36,708 bases of DNA from a virus, in the IMG/VR virus record IMGVR_UViG_3300007735_000683, positions 1 through 36,708 of that record; one strand, given 5' to 3'. The notes under the pieces are model-generated. The model worked only from the letters and a program-made list of their open reading frames with translations. It had not been told where the DNA came from and ran no database searches. The position numbers were made by a program, and so were the translations under genes. Position 1 is the first letter of the stretch; each line of letters starts with the position of its first letter. Of the stretch, positions 29,735 to 36,708 are shown piece after piece.

Positions 29735-30360
29735 CAATTATTGCGGTCTGCACCCCAGCGCGGGATATGGTTCACACCCAGTATGCCTATTGCCTTACCA
29801 ACATGGTGGCCTACCACGCCTGCAACACCGATGACCGCATCGACCTCAAAATCATGCAGGGTACGCTGATTCAGAATCAACGGGCAGAGCTGGCGCTGGA
29901 CGCCATGCGAGAGGGCTGCACCCACATCCTGTTTATTGACTCAGACATGACCTTCCCCCAGGACATGATTCAGCGGTTGCTGGCGCATGACCTTGACATT
30001 GTGGCAACCAACTGCGCCAGACGCAGGATGCCCACAGGCCCAACTGCCAAGATTGGCAACAAGCTGGTGTACAGCACTCTGGACAACCACGGGTTGCAGG
30101 AGGTAGACACCATTGGGATGGGGGTGATGATGATCAAAGCAGACGTCTTCCGCAAGATGGTTGAGCCTTGGTTTGAGACGCCCTGGCGCAATGACAAGCG
30201 AGGCTACATTGGCGAGGATGTCTTCTTCTGCCTCAAGGCCAAGGAAATTGGGTATAAAATCTACATCGACCATGATGTCTCCCGAGAAATAGGTCACATT
30301 GGGACCTTTGAATTTCGGCACGAGCATACCTGGGTAGTCAAGGATTTGCAGGAGGCATGA
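29731..30360 (+). CDS. Glycosyltransferase-like protein 2 (GT-A fold)
   Basis: A 209-residue protein with Ile-Leu-Phe-Ile-Asp70-Ser-Asp72-Met at the expected DxD metal site, a Cys-Ala-Arg-Arg-Arg segment and Gly-Glu-Asp-Val-Phe-Phe-Cys near the catalytic base position. It likely transfers a sugar from a nucleotide donor. It sits between the capsid and adaptor genes, so a virion protein is a plausible acceptor. It shares layout but little sequence with the protein at 24400. ATGA couples it to the gene before. Confidence 0.78.
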   Translation: MTIIAVCTPARDMVHTQYAYCLTNMVAYHACNTDDRIDLKIMQGTLIQNQRAELALDAMREGCTHILFIDSDMTFPQDMIQRLLAHDLDIVATNCARRRMPTGPTAKIGNKLVYSTLDNHGLQEVDTIGMGVMMIKADVFRKMVEPWFETPWRNDKRGYIGEDVFFCLKAKEIGYKIYIDHDVSREIGHIGTFEFRHEHTWVVKDLQEA

Positions 30361-30984
30361 ATGGCACTCTCCACCTACGCAGAGCTGAAAACATCAGTTG
30401 CGGATTGGCTCAATAGATCAGACCTGACAGCGGCAATTGCTGACTTTGTGACCCTTGCTGAGTCGCAAATTGAGCGCGTCCTGCGAAACAGGAATATGCT
30501 AACCCGAGGGACGGGCAACATTACCACCGAATACACCACGCTGCCCACCGACTTTCTTGATGGGTTGACGTTGAAACTGACGGGGACCAACCCCATCACA
30601 CCATTGCAATATGAGACTCTCAACAACCTAGACCAGCTGCAAAATACCACCTACCTGTCGGCAGGCAAGCCACTTTTCTATGCCATTGTTGGTAGCACTT
30701 TTAGAGTCTTGCCAACACCAGACACAACCTACGCCTACGAGCTTGACTACTACGCCAAGCTCGCCAAGTTGAGCGCAACCAACACGACCAACTGGCTGTT
30801 AACCCAGGCACCAGACATTTACCTGTACGGCTCACTGCTGCAGGCTGCGCCTTACCTGCAGAATGATGAGCGCATACCCGTCTGGGTGGCACTCTACACC
30901 AAGGGCATTGATGACTTACGCCTTGCTGACAACAGATCGACACAGGCCGGGACTATGCTCGCAAGAGCAAGAACACTAGGATAA
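30361..30984 (+). CDS. Head-tail adaptor (SU10-adaptor-like)
   Basis: A 207-residue protein starting right after the previous stop, with GGAGG six bases before ATG. Thr-Tyr-Ala-Glu-Leu-Lys ... Ala-Asp-Trp-Leu-Asn-Arg ... Leu-Ala-Glu-Ser-Gln-Ile-Glu-Arg and a later Tyr-Glu-Leu-Asp-Tyr-Tyr-Ala-Lys match a family of podovirus adaptors I associate with phage SU10. It would ring the portal bottom and link it to the tail hub. Confidence 0.78.
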   Translation: MALSTYAELKTSVADWLNRSDLTAAIADFVTLAESQIERVLRNRNMLTRGTGNITTEYTTLPTDFLDGLTLKLTGTNPITPLQYETLNNLDQLQNTTYLSAGKPLFYAIVGSTFRVLPTPDTTYAYELDYYAKLAKLSATNTTNWLLTQAPDIYLYGSLLQAAPYLQNDERIPVWVALYTKGIDDLRLADNRSTQAGTMLARARTLG

Positions 30985-30987
30985 ATC

Positions 30988-32613
30988 ATGGCAGATACCA
31001 CCACCACAAACCTACTACTGACCAAGCCAGAGGTAGGGGCCAGCACCGACACCTGGGGCACCAAGGTCAACACTGACCTAGACCTGGTAGATGCACTGTT
31101 TGCAGCGGCTGGCACAGGCACATCAGTTGGCCTGAATGTCGGCGCTGGCAAGACGCTGACAGTTGCCGGGACACTGACAGCCACAGGCACCACCAGCCTG
31201 ACATCACCAGCTGCAACCACCAGCATCACAACACCATCTACCACTTTTGCTTTGGTCAACACCACGGCAACCACAGTCAACCTGGCTGGCGCTGCCACTG
31301 CCGTAAACATTGGTGCTGCCACTGGCACTGCCACTGTTGCTAACACCACCCTAGCGGCAAAGGCCATCACAGCCAGCACCACCCTGGCGGTAACTGGGAC
31401 ATCCACACTGACGGGTGCAGTCACTGCAACCGCTGGTGTGACAGGTCCAATCACATCTTCTAACGTGGCAATCACTGGCGGCAGCATCACAGGCATCACC
31501 GACCTAGCAGTGGCTGACGGTGGCACAGGCGCATCAACAGCAGCCGCAGCACTCAACAACCTGCTGCCATCACAGACATCTGCCGCCAACAAGTACCTTC
31601 AATCTGACGGCACCAACGCAAGTTGGGATGCAGTCAGCCTGTCCACTGCTGACATCACAGGCACTCTGGGCGTTGCCAACGGTGGCACAGGCCAGACCAG
31701 TTTCACCAATGGTCAACTGCTGATTGGCAATAGCACAGGCAACACGCTGACACCCGCAACACTCACTGCTGGCTCTGGTGTGACTATCACCAACGGCAGC
31801 GGTGCCATCACCGTTGCATTCTCTGGGCCAGGCGCTGGCTCAGTCACCAGCGTAGATGTCTCTGGTGGCACTACAGGATTGACCACCTCAGGTGGTCCCA
31901 TCACATCCTCTGGAACAGTCACACTGGCAGGGACACTGGCAGTTGCCAACGGCGGTACGGGCGTTACGACAAGTACTGGCTCTGGCAACAATGTGCTGTC
32001 AACTTCACCCACTCTAGTTACGCCTTTGCTTGGCACTCCAACAAGCGGAGTTGCAACCAACTTGACAGGCTTACCCCTCACGACAGGCGTCACAGGCACT
32101 CTGCCCGTAGCCAACGGCGGTACAGGTCAAACCACGTTGGCGGCGGCTGGTATTGCCACACTTACAGGCACAGAGACACTGACCAACAAGACGCTAACAA
32201 GCCCAACGCTGACTACGCCTGTACTTGGTACACCATCAAGTGGCACACTTTCAGCTTGTACAGTTGATGGCACTGATGCGGTTGGTTTTAGAAATATCCC
32301 CGTTAACAGCCAGAGTGCGGCTTACACGGCAGTATTGGCAGACTCGGGCAAAGTAATCTTTCACCCATCTACTGATGCAAATGCTAGGACATTCACAATT
32401 CCTGCAAACAGTTCTGTTGCTTACGCAATTGGTACTGCAATCACATTCATCAACATGACCTCTCAAGTAGTGACGATTGCAATTACTACCGATACGATGT
32501 ATCTAAGTTCTGCTGGTACTACAGGTTCACGCAGCTTGGCTCAATATGGATCAGCAACCGCAATCAAAATGACTTCAACAACTTGGCTCATTTCCGGGAG
32601 TGGATTGACATGA
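30988..32613 (+). CDS. Tail fibre, repeat-rich
   Basis: A 541-residue Thr/Ser/Gly-rich fibre. The head-proximal start ([10 protein letters not shown] ... Trp-Gly) is typical for phage fibres. Four Val-Ala-Asn/Asp-Gly-Gly-Thr-Gly repeats occur near residues 178, 232, 322 and 377, and many shorter Thr-x-Thr strands suggest a trimeric beta structure. The C-terminus is less repetitive and compositionally different, from about residue 425. It would carry the adhesin encoded next, with which it overlaps by ATGA. Confidence 0.85.
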   Translation: MADTTTTNLLLTKPEVGASTDTWGTKVNTDLDLVDALFAAAGTGTSVGLNVGAGKTLTVAGTLTATGTTSLTSPAATTSITTPSTTFALVNTTATTVNLAGAATAVNIGAATGTATVANTTLAAKAITASTTLAVTGTSTLTGAVTATAGVTGPITSSNVAITGGSITGITDLAVADGGTGASTAAAALNNLLPSQTSAANKYLQSDGTNASWDAVSLSTADITGTLGVANGGTGQTSFTNGQLLIGNSTGNTLTPATLTAGSGVTITNGSGAITVAFSGPGAGSVTSVDVSGGTTGLTTSGGPITSSGTVTLAGTLAVANGGTGVTTSTGSGNNVLSTSPTLVTPLLGTPTSGVATNLTGLPLTTGVTGTLPVANGGTGQTTLAAAGIATLTGTETLTNKTLTSPTLTTPVLGTPSSGTLSACTVDGTDAVGFRNIPVNSQSAAYTAVLADSGKVIFHPSTDANARTFTIPANSSVAYAIGTAITFINMTSQVVTIAITTDTMYLSSAGTTGSRSLAQYGSATAIKMTSTTWLISGSGLT

Positions 32614-33458
32614 GCGGCGCATTACAAGCTGTTTTTCAAAACCAAAGGTCGTTTGGAACGCCAACAGTTGAATACCTCGTTGTTGCTGGTGGCGGTGGCG
32701 GTGGCTCTGGGGGCGGCGGCGGTGGTGGTGCTGGCGGTTATAGAACAGCATCAGGATTTTCTGTTTCTTCTGGGTCTCCCATTACAGTAACTGTAGGCGC
32801 TGGTGGGGCTGGTGCAGGAACAGACTCAAACGGAACAAGCGGCGCTAACTCTGTTTTTAGCACAATAACTTCTGCTGGCGGTGGTTATGGCGCTGGTGGT
32901 CCTGGTTCTACAGAGGTTGGCGGTAACGGAGGTTCGGGCGGTGGAGGACAATATGCTAATGCAGCAGGTGGAACAGGAAATACTCCATCAACCTCTCCAT
33001 CTCAGGGAAATAATGGACAACAAGCAGTAAATAGTATTGGTGGTGGTGGCGGCGGCGCAGGAGAAGTCGGTGGAACTGATGGAGCTGGTGAGGGTGGAGA
33101 TGGCACTGCATCATCTATCACAGGTAGTTCTGTAACAAGGGCTGGCGGTGGCGGTGGTGCGAATGCAGCTGCTCCTGCAGGAATTTCTGGTGGAACTGGT
33201 GGCGGTGGAGCAGGTGGTTTTGGTAGTTCATCACCAAACTGCAATGGATTCGATGGAACTGCATATACAGGCGGCGGTGGCGGCGGTGGCTGGCAATACA
33301 ACCTATCGCTTGGTGGGTCAGGCGGCTCTGGCATTGTTGTTATTCGCTACGCTGACTCTTTTCCTGCAGCATCCGCTACGACAGGATCACCAAATATTAC
33401 TGTTTCTGGTGGATATCGCATTTATCAATGGACTTCATCAGGTTCAATTACATTCTGA
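32610..33458 (+). CDS. Glycine-rich tail-tip adhesin
   Basis: A 282-residue protein made largely of polyglycine runs. A short N-terminus is followed by Tyr-Leu-Val-Val-Ala-Gly-Gly-Gly-Gly, then repeated (Gly)n tracts separated by variable residues. It ends with Ser-Gly-Ile-Val-Val-Ile-Arg-Tyr and a Ser-Gly-Gly-Tyr-Arg-Ile-Tyr strand. Polyglycine-II sandwiches of this kind carry receptor specificity in T4-like Gp38 adhesins (S16). It is coupled to the fibre gene and so is likely its distal tip or receptor-binding partner. Confidence 0.75.
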   Translation: MSGALQAVFQNQRSFGTPTVEYLVVAGGGGGGSGGGGGGGAGGYRTASGFSVSSGSPITVTVGAGGAGAGTDSNGTSGANSVFSTITSAGGGYGAGGPGSTEVGGNGGSGGGGQYANAAGGTGNTPSTSPSQGNNGQQAVNSIGGGGGGAGEVGGTDGAGEGGDGTASSITGSSVTRAGGGGGANAAAPAGISGGTGGGGAGGFGSSSPNCNGFDGTAYTGGGGGGGWQYNLSLGGSGGSGIVVIRYADSFPAASATTGSPNITVSGGYRIYQWTSSGSITF

Positions 33459-33466
33459 GGCACAAG

Positions 33467-33808
33467 ATGAGTCATTTTGCAAAAGTAGAAAACGGCATTG
33501 TTACCCAAGTTATTGTGGCTGAACAAGATGTAATCGACTCTGGCTTGTTTGGTACAGGCTGGGTGCAAACTTCATATAACACCTATGGTGGACAGCATCC
33601 TGAAGGCAGACCGTTGCGTAAGAACTATGCAGGGATTGGATTTACATACGACTTAGGCCGTGATGCGTTTATCCCACCCAAGCCATTTGCATCTTGGGCA
33701 CTGAACGAAACAACTTGCTTGTGGGATTCGCCTATTCCATATCCTACTGATGGTAAAAGGTATCAATGGGATGAGCCGACAACATCTTGGATTGAGGCAA
33801 ACATCTAA
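33467..33808 (+). CDS. Fibre-associated protein of unknown function
   Basis: A 113-residue protein with GAGG before ATG 33467. Met-Ser-His-Phe-Ala-Lys-Val-Glu-Asn-Gly-Ile-Val and later Gly-Ile-Gly-Phe-Thr-Tyr-Asp, Pro-Pro-Lys-Pro-Phe-Ala-Ser-Trp and Trp-Asp-Glu-Pro-Thr form a family I have seen many times behind tail fibre genes of aquatic phages. It may be a fibre chaperone or tip component; the role is not established. Confidence 0.72.
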   Translation: MSHFAKVENGIVTQVIVAEQDVIDSGLFGTGWVQTSYNTYGGQHPEGRPLRKNYAGIGFTYDLGRDAFIPPKPFASWALNETTCLWDSPIPYPTDGKRYQWDEPTTSWIEANI

Positions 33809-33810
33809 TC

Positions 33811-34008
33811 ATGGATGCAGACACTGATAAAAGGCTTGCCGTGCATGAAGCTATTTGTGCAGAGAGATACAACAACATAGACAAGTCATTGCGTGATGGG
33901 GACAAACGCATGACAAAGATCGAATGCCTTTTGTATGGGGTAATTCTTTGCGTGCTGTTTGGCCCCGGTGTAGCGGCTGAGTTTGTGAAGAAAGTATTAG
34001 GTTTGTAA
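33811..34008 (+). CDS. 65-aa single-pass membrane protein (lysis region)
   Basis: A helical charged N-terminal half, typical of XhlA-like proteins, is followed by one hydrophobic segment near residues 40-58 and a short Lys-containing end. It opens a run of membrane protein genes that ends with the holin. A role in lysis is inferred from place and topology. Its stop TAA overlaps the next small gene region (TAATGTG). Confidence 0.65.
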   Translation: MDADTDKRLAVHEAICAERYNNIDKSLRDGDKRMTKIECLLYGVILCVLFGPGVAAEFVKKVLGL

Positions 34009-34009
34009 T

Positions 34010-34156
34010 GTGGATTTCTTTGACATTCTTAGCAAAGCATGGCCCATACTGCTGGCAATCATCACGCTGATCATTGTGCTGGCTAAACTTGACCTGAGAG
34101 TGGCTGTGCTGGAGGAGAAAGTAAAACAGTTATTTGAAATGTGGAATAAGAAATGA
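34010..34156 (+). CDS. 48-aa membrane peptide (GTG start)
   Basis: GTG at 34010 opens a 48-residue product; the overlapping ATG at 34008 is in another frame and closes after 20 codons. Residues 10-26 form a hydrophobic segment (Ile/Leu/Ala-rich), then Lys-Leu-Asp-Leu-Arg-Val-Ala-Val-Leu-Glu-Glu-Lys-Val-Lys, a short coiled coil. I recall this pattern from many phage lysis regions. Its stop overlaps the next gene by ATGA. Confidence 0.7.
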   Translation: MDFFDILSKAWPILLAIITLIIVLAKLDLRVAVLEEKVKQLFEMWNKK

Positions 34157-34632
34157 TTGACCCGCTAACCGCATTTGCTGTGGCGCAGGGTGCAATCAAA
34201 GGCGTCCAGGCGGCAATCAAGATGGGCAAGGACATCAACGCCATCAGCGGCGACTTGATGAAATTTTTTGAGGCGAAGGATGTCGTTGCGAAAGAGTCGG
34301 TAAAGAAGAAGCCAAAAGGGTTTGGTCAGAGTGATACGGCAGTGGCTTTTGAAACAGTGATGCAACTCAAGCAGTTGCAGGATGCAGAGAATGAGTTAAA
34401 GCAGATGCTGATCTGGTCGGGCAACGATGATGTTTGGAATGCCTTGATGCTGGAGCGCAACCGCATGGTGGCAGAGCGTAAGAAAGCAGAGGCTGAAGTG
34501 GCTCACGCCAAGGCAATCAGGGCCGAAGAGATTAGCGACATTATTAACATTGGATTGTGGGCCTCGCTGGTGGCGTCTATAGTTGGCCTGGTGGCATATT
34601 TGACTTGGCAGATTGTGGGGGATGGAAGATGA
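34153..34632 (+). CDS. 159-aa protein with C-terminal membrane anchor
   Basis: Residues 1-30 are an amphipathic Ala/Ile-rich helix; a long charged, coiled-coil-like middle follows (Lys/Glu/Ala-rich); a hydrophobic segment lies near residues 132-155. The family is familiar from lysis regions of aquatic phages but has no proven role; spanin-like or holin-partner function is possible. ATGA couples it to both neighbours. Confidence 0.68.
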   Translation: MIDPLTAFAVAQGAIKGVQAAIKMGKDINAISGDLMKFFEAKDVVAKESVKKKPKGFGQSDTAVAFETVMQLKQLQDAENELKQMLIWSGNDDVWNALMLERNRMVAERKKAEAEVAHAKAIRAEEISDIINIGLWASLVASIVGLVAYLTWQIVGDGR

Positions 34633-34931
34633 ATGACGACAAAGGAGCACTAATCGAGAAAGCAACTTTTGCAATACTGCCGTTGCTGTTTAGTTGCGTT
34701 GTATATCTGATGAGCGCCCTGTCAAATTTGAGCCACGAGGTCACTATCCTCAACAGCAAGATCAGTTTGGTGGTGACATCTGACAACAAGCAAGCATCCA
34801 ACAGTGGCGCTGAACTGGCAAGGGAAAAGCTGCGTCAGGACTTGGAAAAAGAAATCCAAAAGAACAGGGACGACATCATGCACAACAAGCAAGAAATTGC
34901 CGTAATTAACACTCGGCTGGAGAAGAAATAA
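34629..34931 (+). CDS. 100-aa membrane-anchored coiled-coil protein
   Basis: One hydrophobic segment near residues 12-30 (Ala-Ile-Leu-Pro-Leu-Leu-Phe), then a polar linker with Leu-Val-Val-Thr-Ser-Asp-Asn-Lys and a long charged coiled coil. I associate this layout with DUF7201-like phage proteins. The topology (N-terminal anchor plus coiled coil) would fit an inner-membrane spanin subunit, but no outer-membrane lipoprotein partner is seen. Its 3' end equals bases 1-111 at the contig start. Stop overlaps the holin start. Confidence 0.72.
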   Translation: MNDDKGALIEKATFAILPLLFSCVVYLMSALSNLSHEVTILNSKISLVVTSDNKQASNSGAELAREKLRQDLEKEIQKNRDDIMHNKQEIAVINTRLEKK

Positions 34932-34947
34932 TGGATTGGCTCAAACA
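34821..34947. repeat. Right copy of the exact 127-bp direct repeat
   Basis: Identical to bases 1-127. The distance between the copies gives a unit length of 34,820 bp. To the left, this copy continues in the same strain; to the right, it runs into a divergent variant of the sequence at 128 onward. Confidence 0.9.
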
Positions 34948-35416
34948 GATTGCACCAACCATTGCCACGGCTTTGGGTGGCCCCCTGGCTGGCATGGCAG
35001 TATCGGCTATCTCCAAAGCCATTGGCGTGGACCCCGAGCAAGTGGGCGACTTGATCAGCAACAACAAGCTCACCGCAGACCAGATTGCCCAGGTCAAATT
35101 GGCTGAAATTGAACTGCAGAAGCAAGCGCAGGAGCTGGGCCTCAACTTTGAGAAGCTGGAGGTGGAGGACCGCAAGTCAGCAAGGGATATGCAGGCTGCC
35201 ACCAGGTCAATGATGCCGCCAATCCTGGCTGGCGCTGTGACCATTGGATTCTTCTCCATCATGGTGATGATGTTCTTCAACAAAATCGACTCCAACAACC
35301 CCGCTATCTTGATGATGCTGGGGTCACTCGGCACAGCTTGGACCGGGATAATTGCCTATTATTTCGGCTCCAGCGCAGGGAGCCAGGCCAAGACAGATTT
35401 ACTCTCAAGGAAGTGA
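34931..35416 (+). CDS. Holin, GTA/3TM holin-like (sibling copy)
   Basis: The second version of the holin at 111-596, with the same 161-residue length and four substitutions (near residues 122, 134, 138 and 148 of the hydrophobic C-terminal half, counted by eye and approximate). Most nucleotide differences are synonymous, which shows that both copies have been under purifying selection in separate genomes. The stop is followed by AAGGA and a different small gene. Confidence 0.85.
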   Translation: MDWLKQIAPTIATALGGPLAGMAVSAISKAIGVDPEQVGDLISNNKLTADQIAQVKLAEIELQKQAQELGLNFEKLEVEDRKSARDMQAATRSMMPPILAGAVTIGFFSIMVMMFFNKIDSNNPAILMMLGSLGTAWTGIIAYYFGSSAGSQAKTDLLSRK

Positions 35417-35418
35417 CC

Positions 35419-35565
35419 ATGAAACCAGGACTCTACGCAAACATCAACGCCAAGCAGGAGCGCATCAAGGCTGGCTCCAAAGAGAAGATGAACAAGGTTG
35501 GCAGCAAGGCAGCGCCGAGCGCCAAGGACTTTAAGCAAGCAGCTAAAACAGCCAAGAAGAAATGA
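35419..35565 (+). CDS. 48-aa Lys-rich protein (replaces three-gene cassette)
   Basis: ATG 35419 has AAGGA seven bases upstream. The product is Lys/Ala-rich with Gly-Leu-Tyr-Ala-Asn-Ile-Asn-Ala-Lys, then Ala-Gly-Ser-Lys-Glu-Lys-Met and Ser-Ala-Lys-Asp-Phe-Lys-Gln-Ala-Ala-Lys, a small conserved phage pattern I recall. It occupies the same slot as three genes at 593-1151 in the left copy and overlaps the DUF6321-like gene by ATGA. Confidence 0.75.
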   Translation: MKPGLYANINAKQERIKAGSKEKMNKVGSKAAPSAKDFKQAAKTAKKK

Positions 35566-35849
35566 AGACTCCAGCTTGGCAGCGCAAGGAGGGACAGAAC
35601 CCCAAGGGCGGGTTAAATGCTGCTGGACGCGCAAGCCTCAAGGCGGCTGGGCAAAACATCAAGCCACCCGTCAAGTCTGGTGACAACCCTCGACGCGCCA
35701 GTTTCCTTGCAAGGATGGGAAATATGCCGGGTCCAGAGCGCAAGAACGGTGAACCCACCCGGCTGCTGCTGAGTCTCAACGCCTGGGGTGCCAGCTCCAA
35801 GGCAGACGCCAAGGCCAAGGCCAAGGCAATCTCGGCGAGGAACAAATGA
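35562..35849 (+). CDS. DUF6321-like basic protein (sibling copy)
   Basis: The homologue of 1148-1435, with equal length. The two differ in one patch after Ala-Arg-Met-Gly (Asn-Met-Pro-Gly-Pro-Glu-Arg here) and agree elsewhere. Function is unknown. Its stop overlaps the endolysin start. Confidence 0.8.
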   Translation: MKTPAWQRKEGQNPKGGLNAAGRASLKAAGQNIKPPVKSGDNPRRASFLARMGNMPGPERKNGEPTRLLLSLNAWGASSKADAKAKAKAISARNK

Positions 35850-36274
35850 CCCCGCACTTTACTCTTGCTGAGTTGACGCACACTGACCATCGCAGCCTGG
35901 ACAACACGCCAAACGCACAGGAGATGCTCAACCTCAAGAAGCTGGCTGAGTTTCTGGAGAAGGTCAAGACAGCACTTGGCGGTAAGCCTGTGATGATTAA
36001 CTCAGCGTTTCGCTCCAAGGCCGTAAATGATGCCGTAGGCAGCAAAGACACCAGCCAGCATAGGCAGGGACTAGCCTGCGATTTCCGAGTGCCTGGGATG
36101 ATTCCTGATGCTGTGGTGAGGGCAATCATTGCGGCTAACCTTCCGTTTGACCAGATCATCAGGGAATTCTCAGACCCAGTGTCTGGTGGTGGCTGGACGC
36201 ACATCAGCATTGCTGACAGGCCCAGAGGACAAAGGCTTATCATTGACAAATTAGGCACCCGCCTTTTTGTCTAG
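35846..36274 (+). CDS. Endolysin-like M15 zinc peptidase (sibling copy)
   Basis: The homologue of 1432-1860 with the same zinc ligands His72, Asp79 and His119. Two residues differ, at 17 (Ser for Asn) and 27 (Met for Leu), outside the active site. Nucleotide changes are mostly third-position. Confidence 0.92.
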   Translation: MTPHFTLAELTHTDHRSLDNTPNAQEMLNLKKLAEFLEKVKTALGGKPVMINSAFRSKAVNDAVGSKDTSQHRQGLACDFRVPGMIPDAVVRAIIAANLPFDQIIREFSDPVSGGGWTHISIADRPRGQRLIIDKLGTRLFV

Positions 36275-36284
36275 GAAGAACACC

Positions 36285-36708
36285 ATGTTGATGCCACTCA
36301 AAATCCAAGCAGGCGTGTACCGCAACGGAACCGAGTACCAATCAATTGGAAGGTGGTTCAACGCCAATTTGGTACGCTGGTTTGAGAACACACTCAGACC
36401 CGTTGGCGGCTGGCGCAAGCGATCAGCAAGCCAGATGACTGGCACCTGCCGAGGCATCATCAACTGGCGAGACAACAGCTCAACCCGATGGATTGTTGCC
36501 GGGACAAACTCCAAGTTGTATGTGATGGACCAGACGGGAACCCTCAAGGACATCACTCCAACAATTTTTACCACGGGCAATGCTAATGCAACCTTGCTGA
36601 TTGGCTACGGCTACAACAACTACGGCAACTTTGCTTATGGTGTTGCACGACCAGACACTGGCGCAATTATCAACGCAGGCACCTGGTCAATGGACACTTG
36701 GGGCGAGT
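36285..36708 (+). CDS. Tail hub protein, 5' part (sibling copy, cut by contig end)
   Basis: The homologue of 1871-2294. The start ATG follows AGGAAGA, which supports the same start in the left copy. About 141 residues are visible; differences cluster in a surface-like loop region (Gly-Asn-Ala-Asn-Ala-Thr for Gly-Ala-Ala-Asp-Ala-Ser). The frame is open to the contig end. Confidence 0.8.
   Translation, partial: MLMPLKIQAGVYRNGTEYQSIGRWFNANLVRWFENTLRPVGGWRKRSASQMTGTCRGIINWRDNSSTRWIVAGTNSKLYVMDQTGTLKDITPTIFTTGNANATLLIGYGYNNYGNFAYGVARPDTGAIINAGTWSMDTWGE

Noticed and set aside
30894-31592. 232-codon minus-strand frame over the fibre gene
   Set aside because: Low-complexity Val/Ala/Pro product, the mirror of Thr/Gly-rich fibre codons.

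Overview
The window is a contig of a tailed, probably podovirus-type bacteriophage. It carries a full set of head genes (small and large terminase, portal, scaffold, SU10-like major capsid protein, head-tail adaptor), a fibre and glycine-rich adhesin block, a lysis block, a tail hub and several large Ala/Gln-rich putative ejection proteins. No tape-measure gene, tail tube/sheath gene, DNA polymerase, RNA polymerase, integrase or tRNA was seen. Codon use, the YdaS-like regulator, the Dcm-type methylase and the DUF2800/RuvC/SSB set resemble phages of Betaproteobacteria (Burkholderiales), possibly freshwater hosts; this is inference from remembered families, not a search.

The contig is longer than one genome. 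Bases 1-127 recur exactly at 34821-34947. The two sequences then diverge but stay homologous to the right end (1-2294 against 34821-36708), with one small-gene cassette exchanged. The simplest reading is a circular or circularly permuted unit of 34,820 bp whose right end was extended into a sibling strain. The exact 127-bp match followed by a branch looks like a k=127 assembly-graph junction.

Layout: (i) 1-3911, lysis genes (holin, M15 endolysin), small basic proteins, tail hub protein and two small genes. (ii) 3913-12884, large proteins proposed to be internal virion or ejection proteins; two AT-rich blocks interrupt the otherwise GC-rich background, and the last protein carries an HhH-GPD glycosylase-like motif. 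(iii) 12881-14160, a leftward operon of very small genes. (iv) 14161-14337, a divergent control region with two near-identical promoters, each overlapped by a TAGCA-N3-TGCTA operator; the rightward transcript appears leaderless. (v) 14338-20674, rightward early/DNA metabolism operon: YdaS-like regulator, C5-cytosine methyltransferase with a second gene overprinted in another frame, RuvC-like resolvase, Cas4-like nuclease, SSB, terminator, primase-helicase. (vi) 20675-22404, an iteron/hairpin cluster, an unknown gene, terS, and a 428-bp noncoding block with DnaA boxes, GC-rich palindromes and a heptamer array. (vii) 22405-30984, packaging and head genes, including two glycosyltransferase-like genes and a hairpin that may bridge a Shine-Dalgarno sequence to its start codon. 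(viii) 30988-34931, tail fibre, adhesin and lysis genes. (ix) 34931-36708, the sibling-strain copy of the left end.

Most genes are packed with ATGA or TAATG overlaps, indicating translational coupling. The proposed logic is a repressor-controlled early region, replication by a phage primase-helicase, SSB and nuclease with the host polymerase (possibly via host DnaA), then late morphogenesis and lysis genes.
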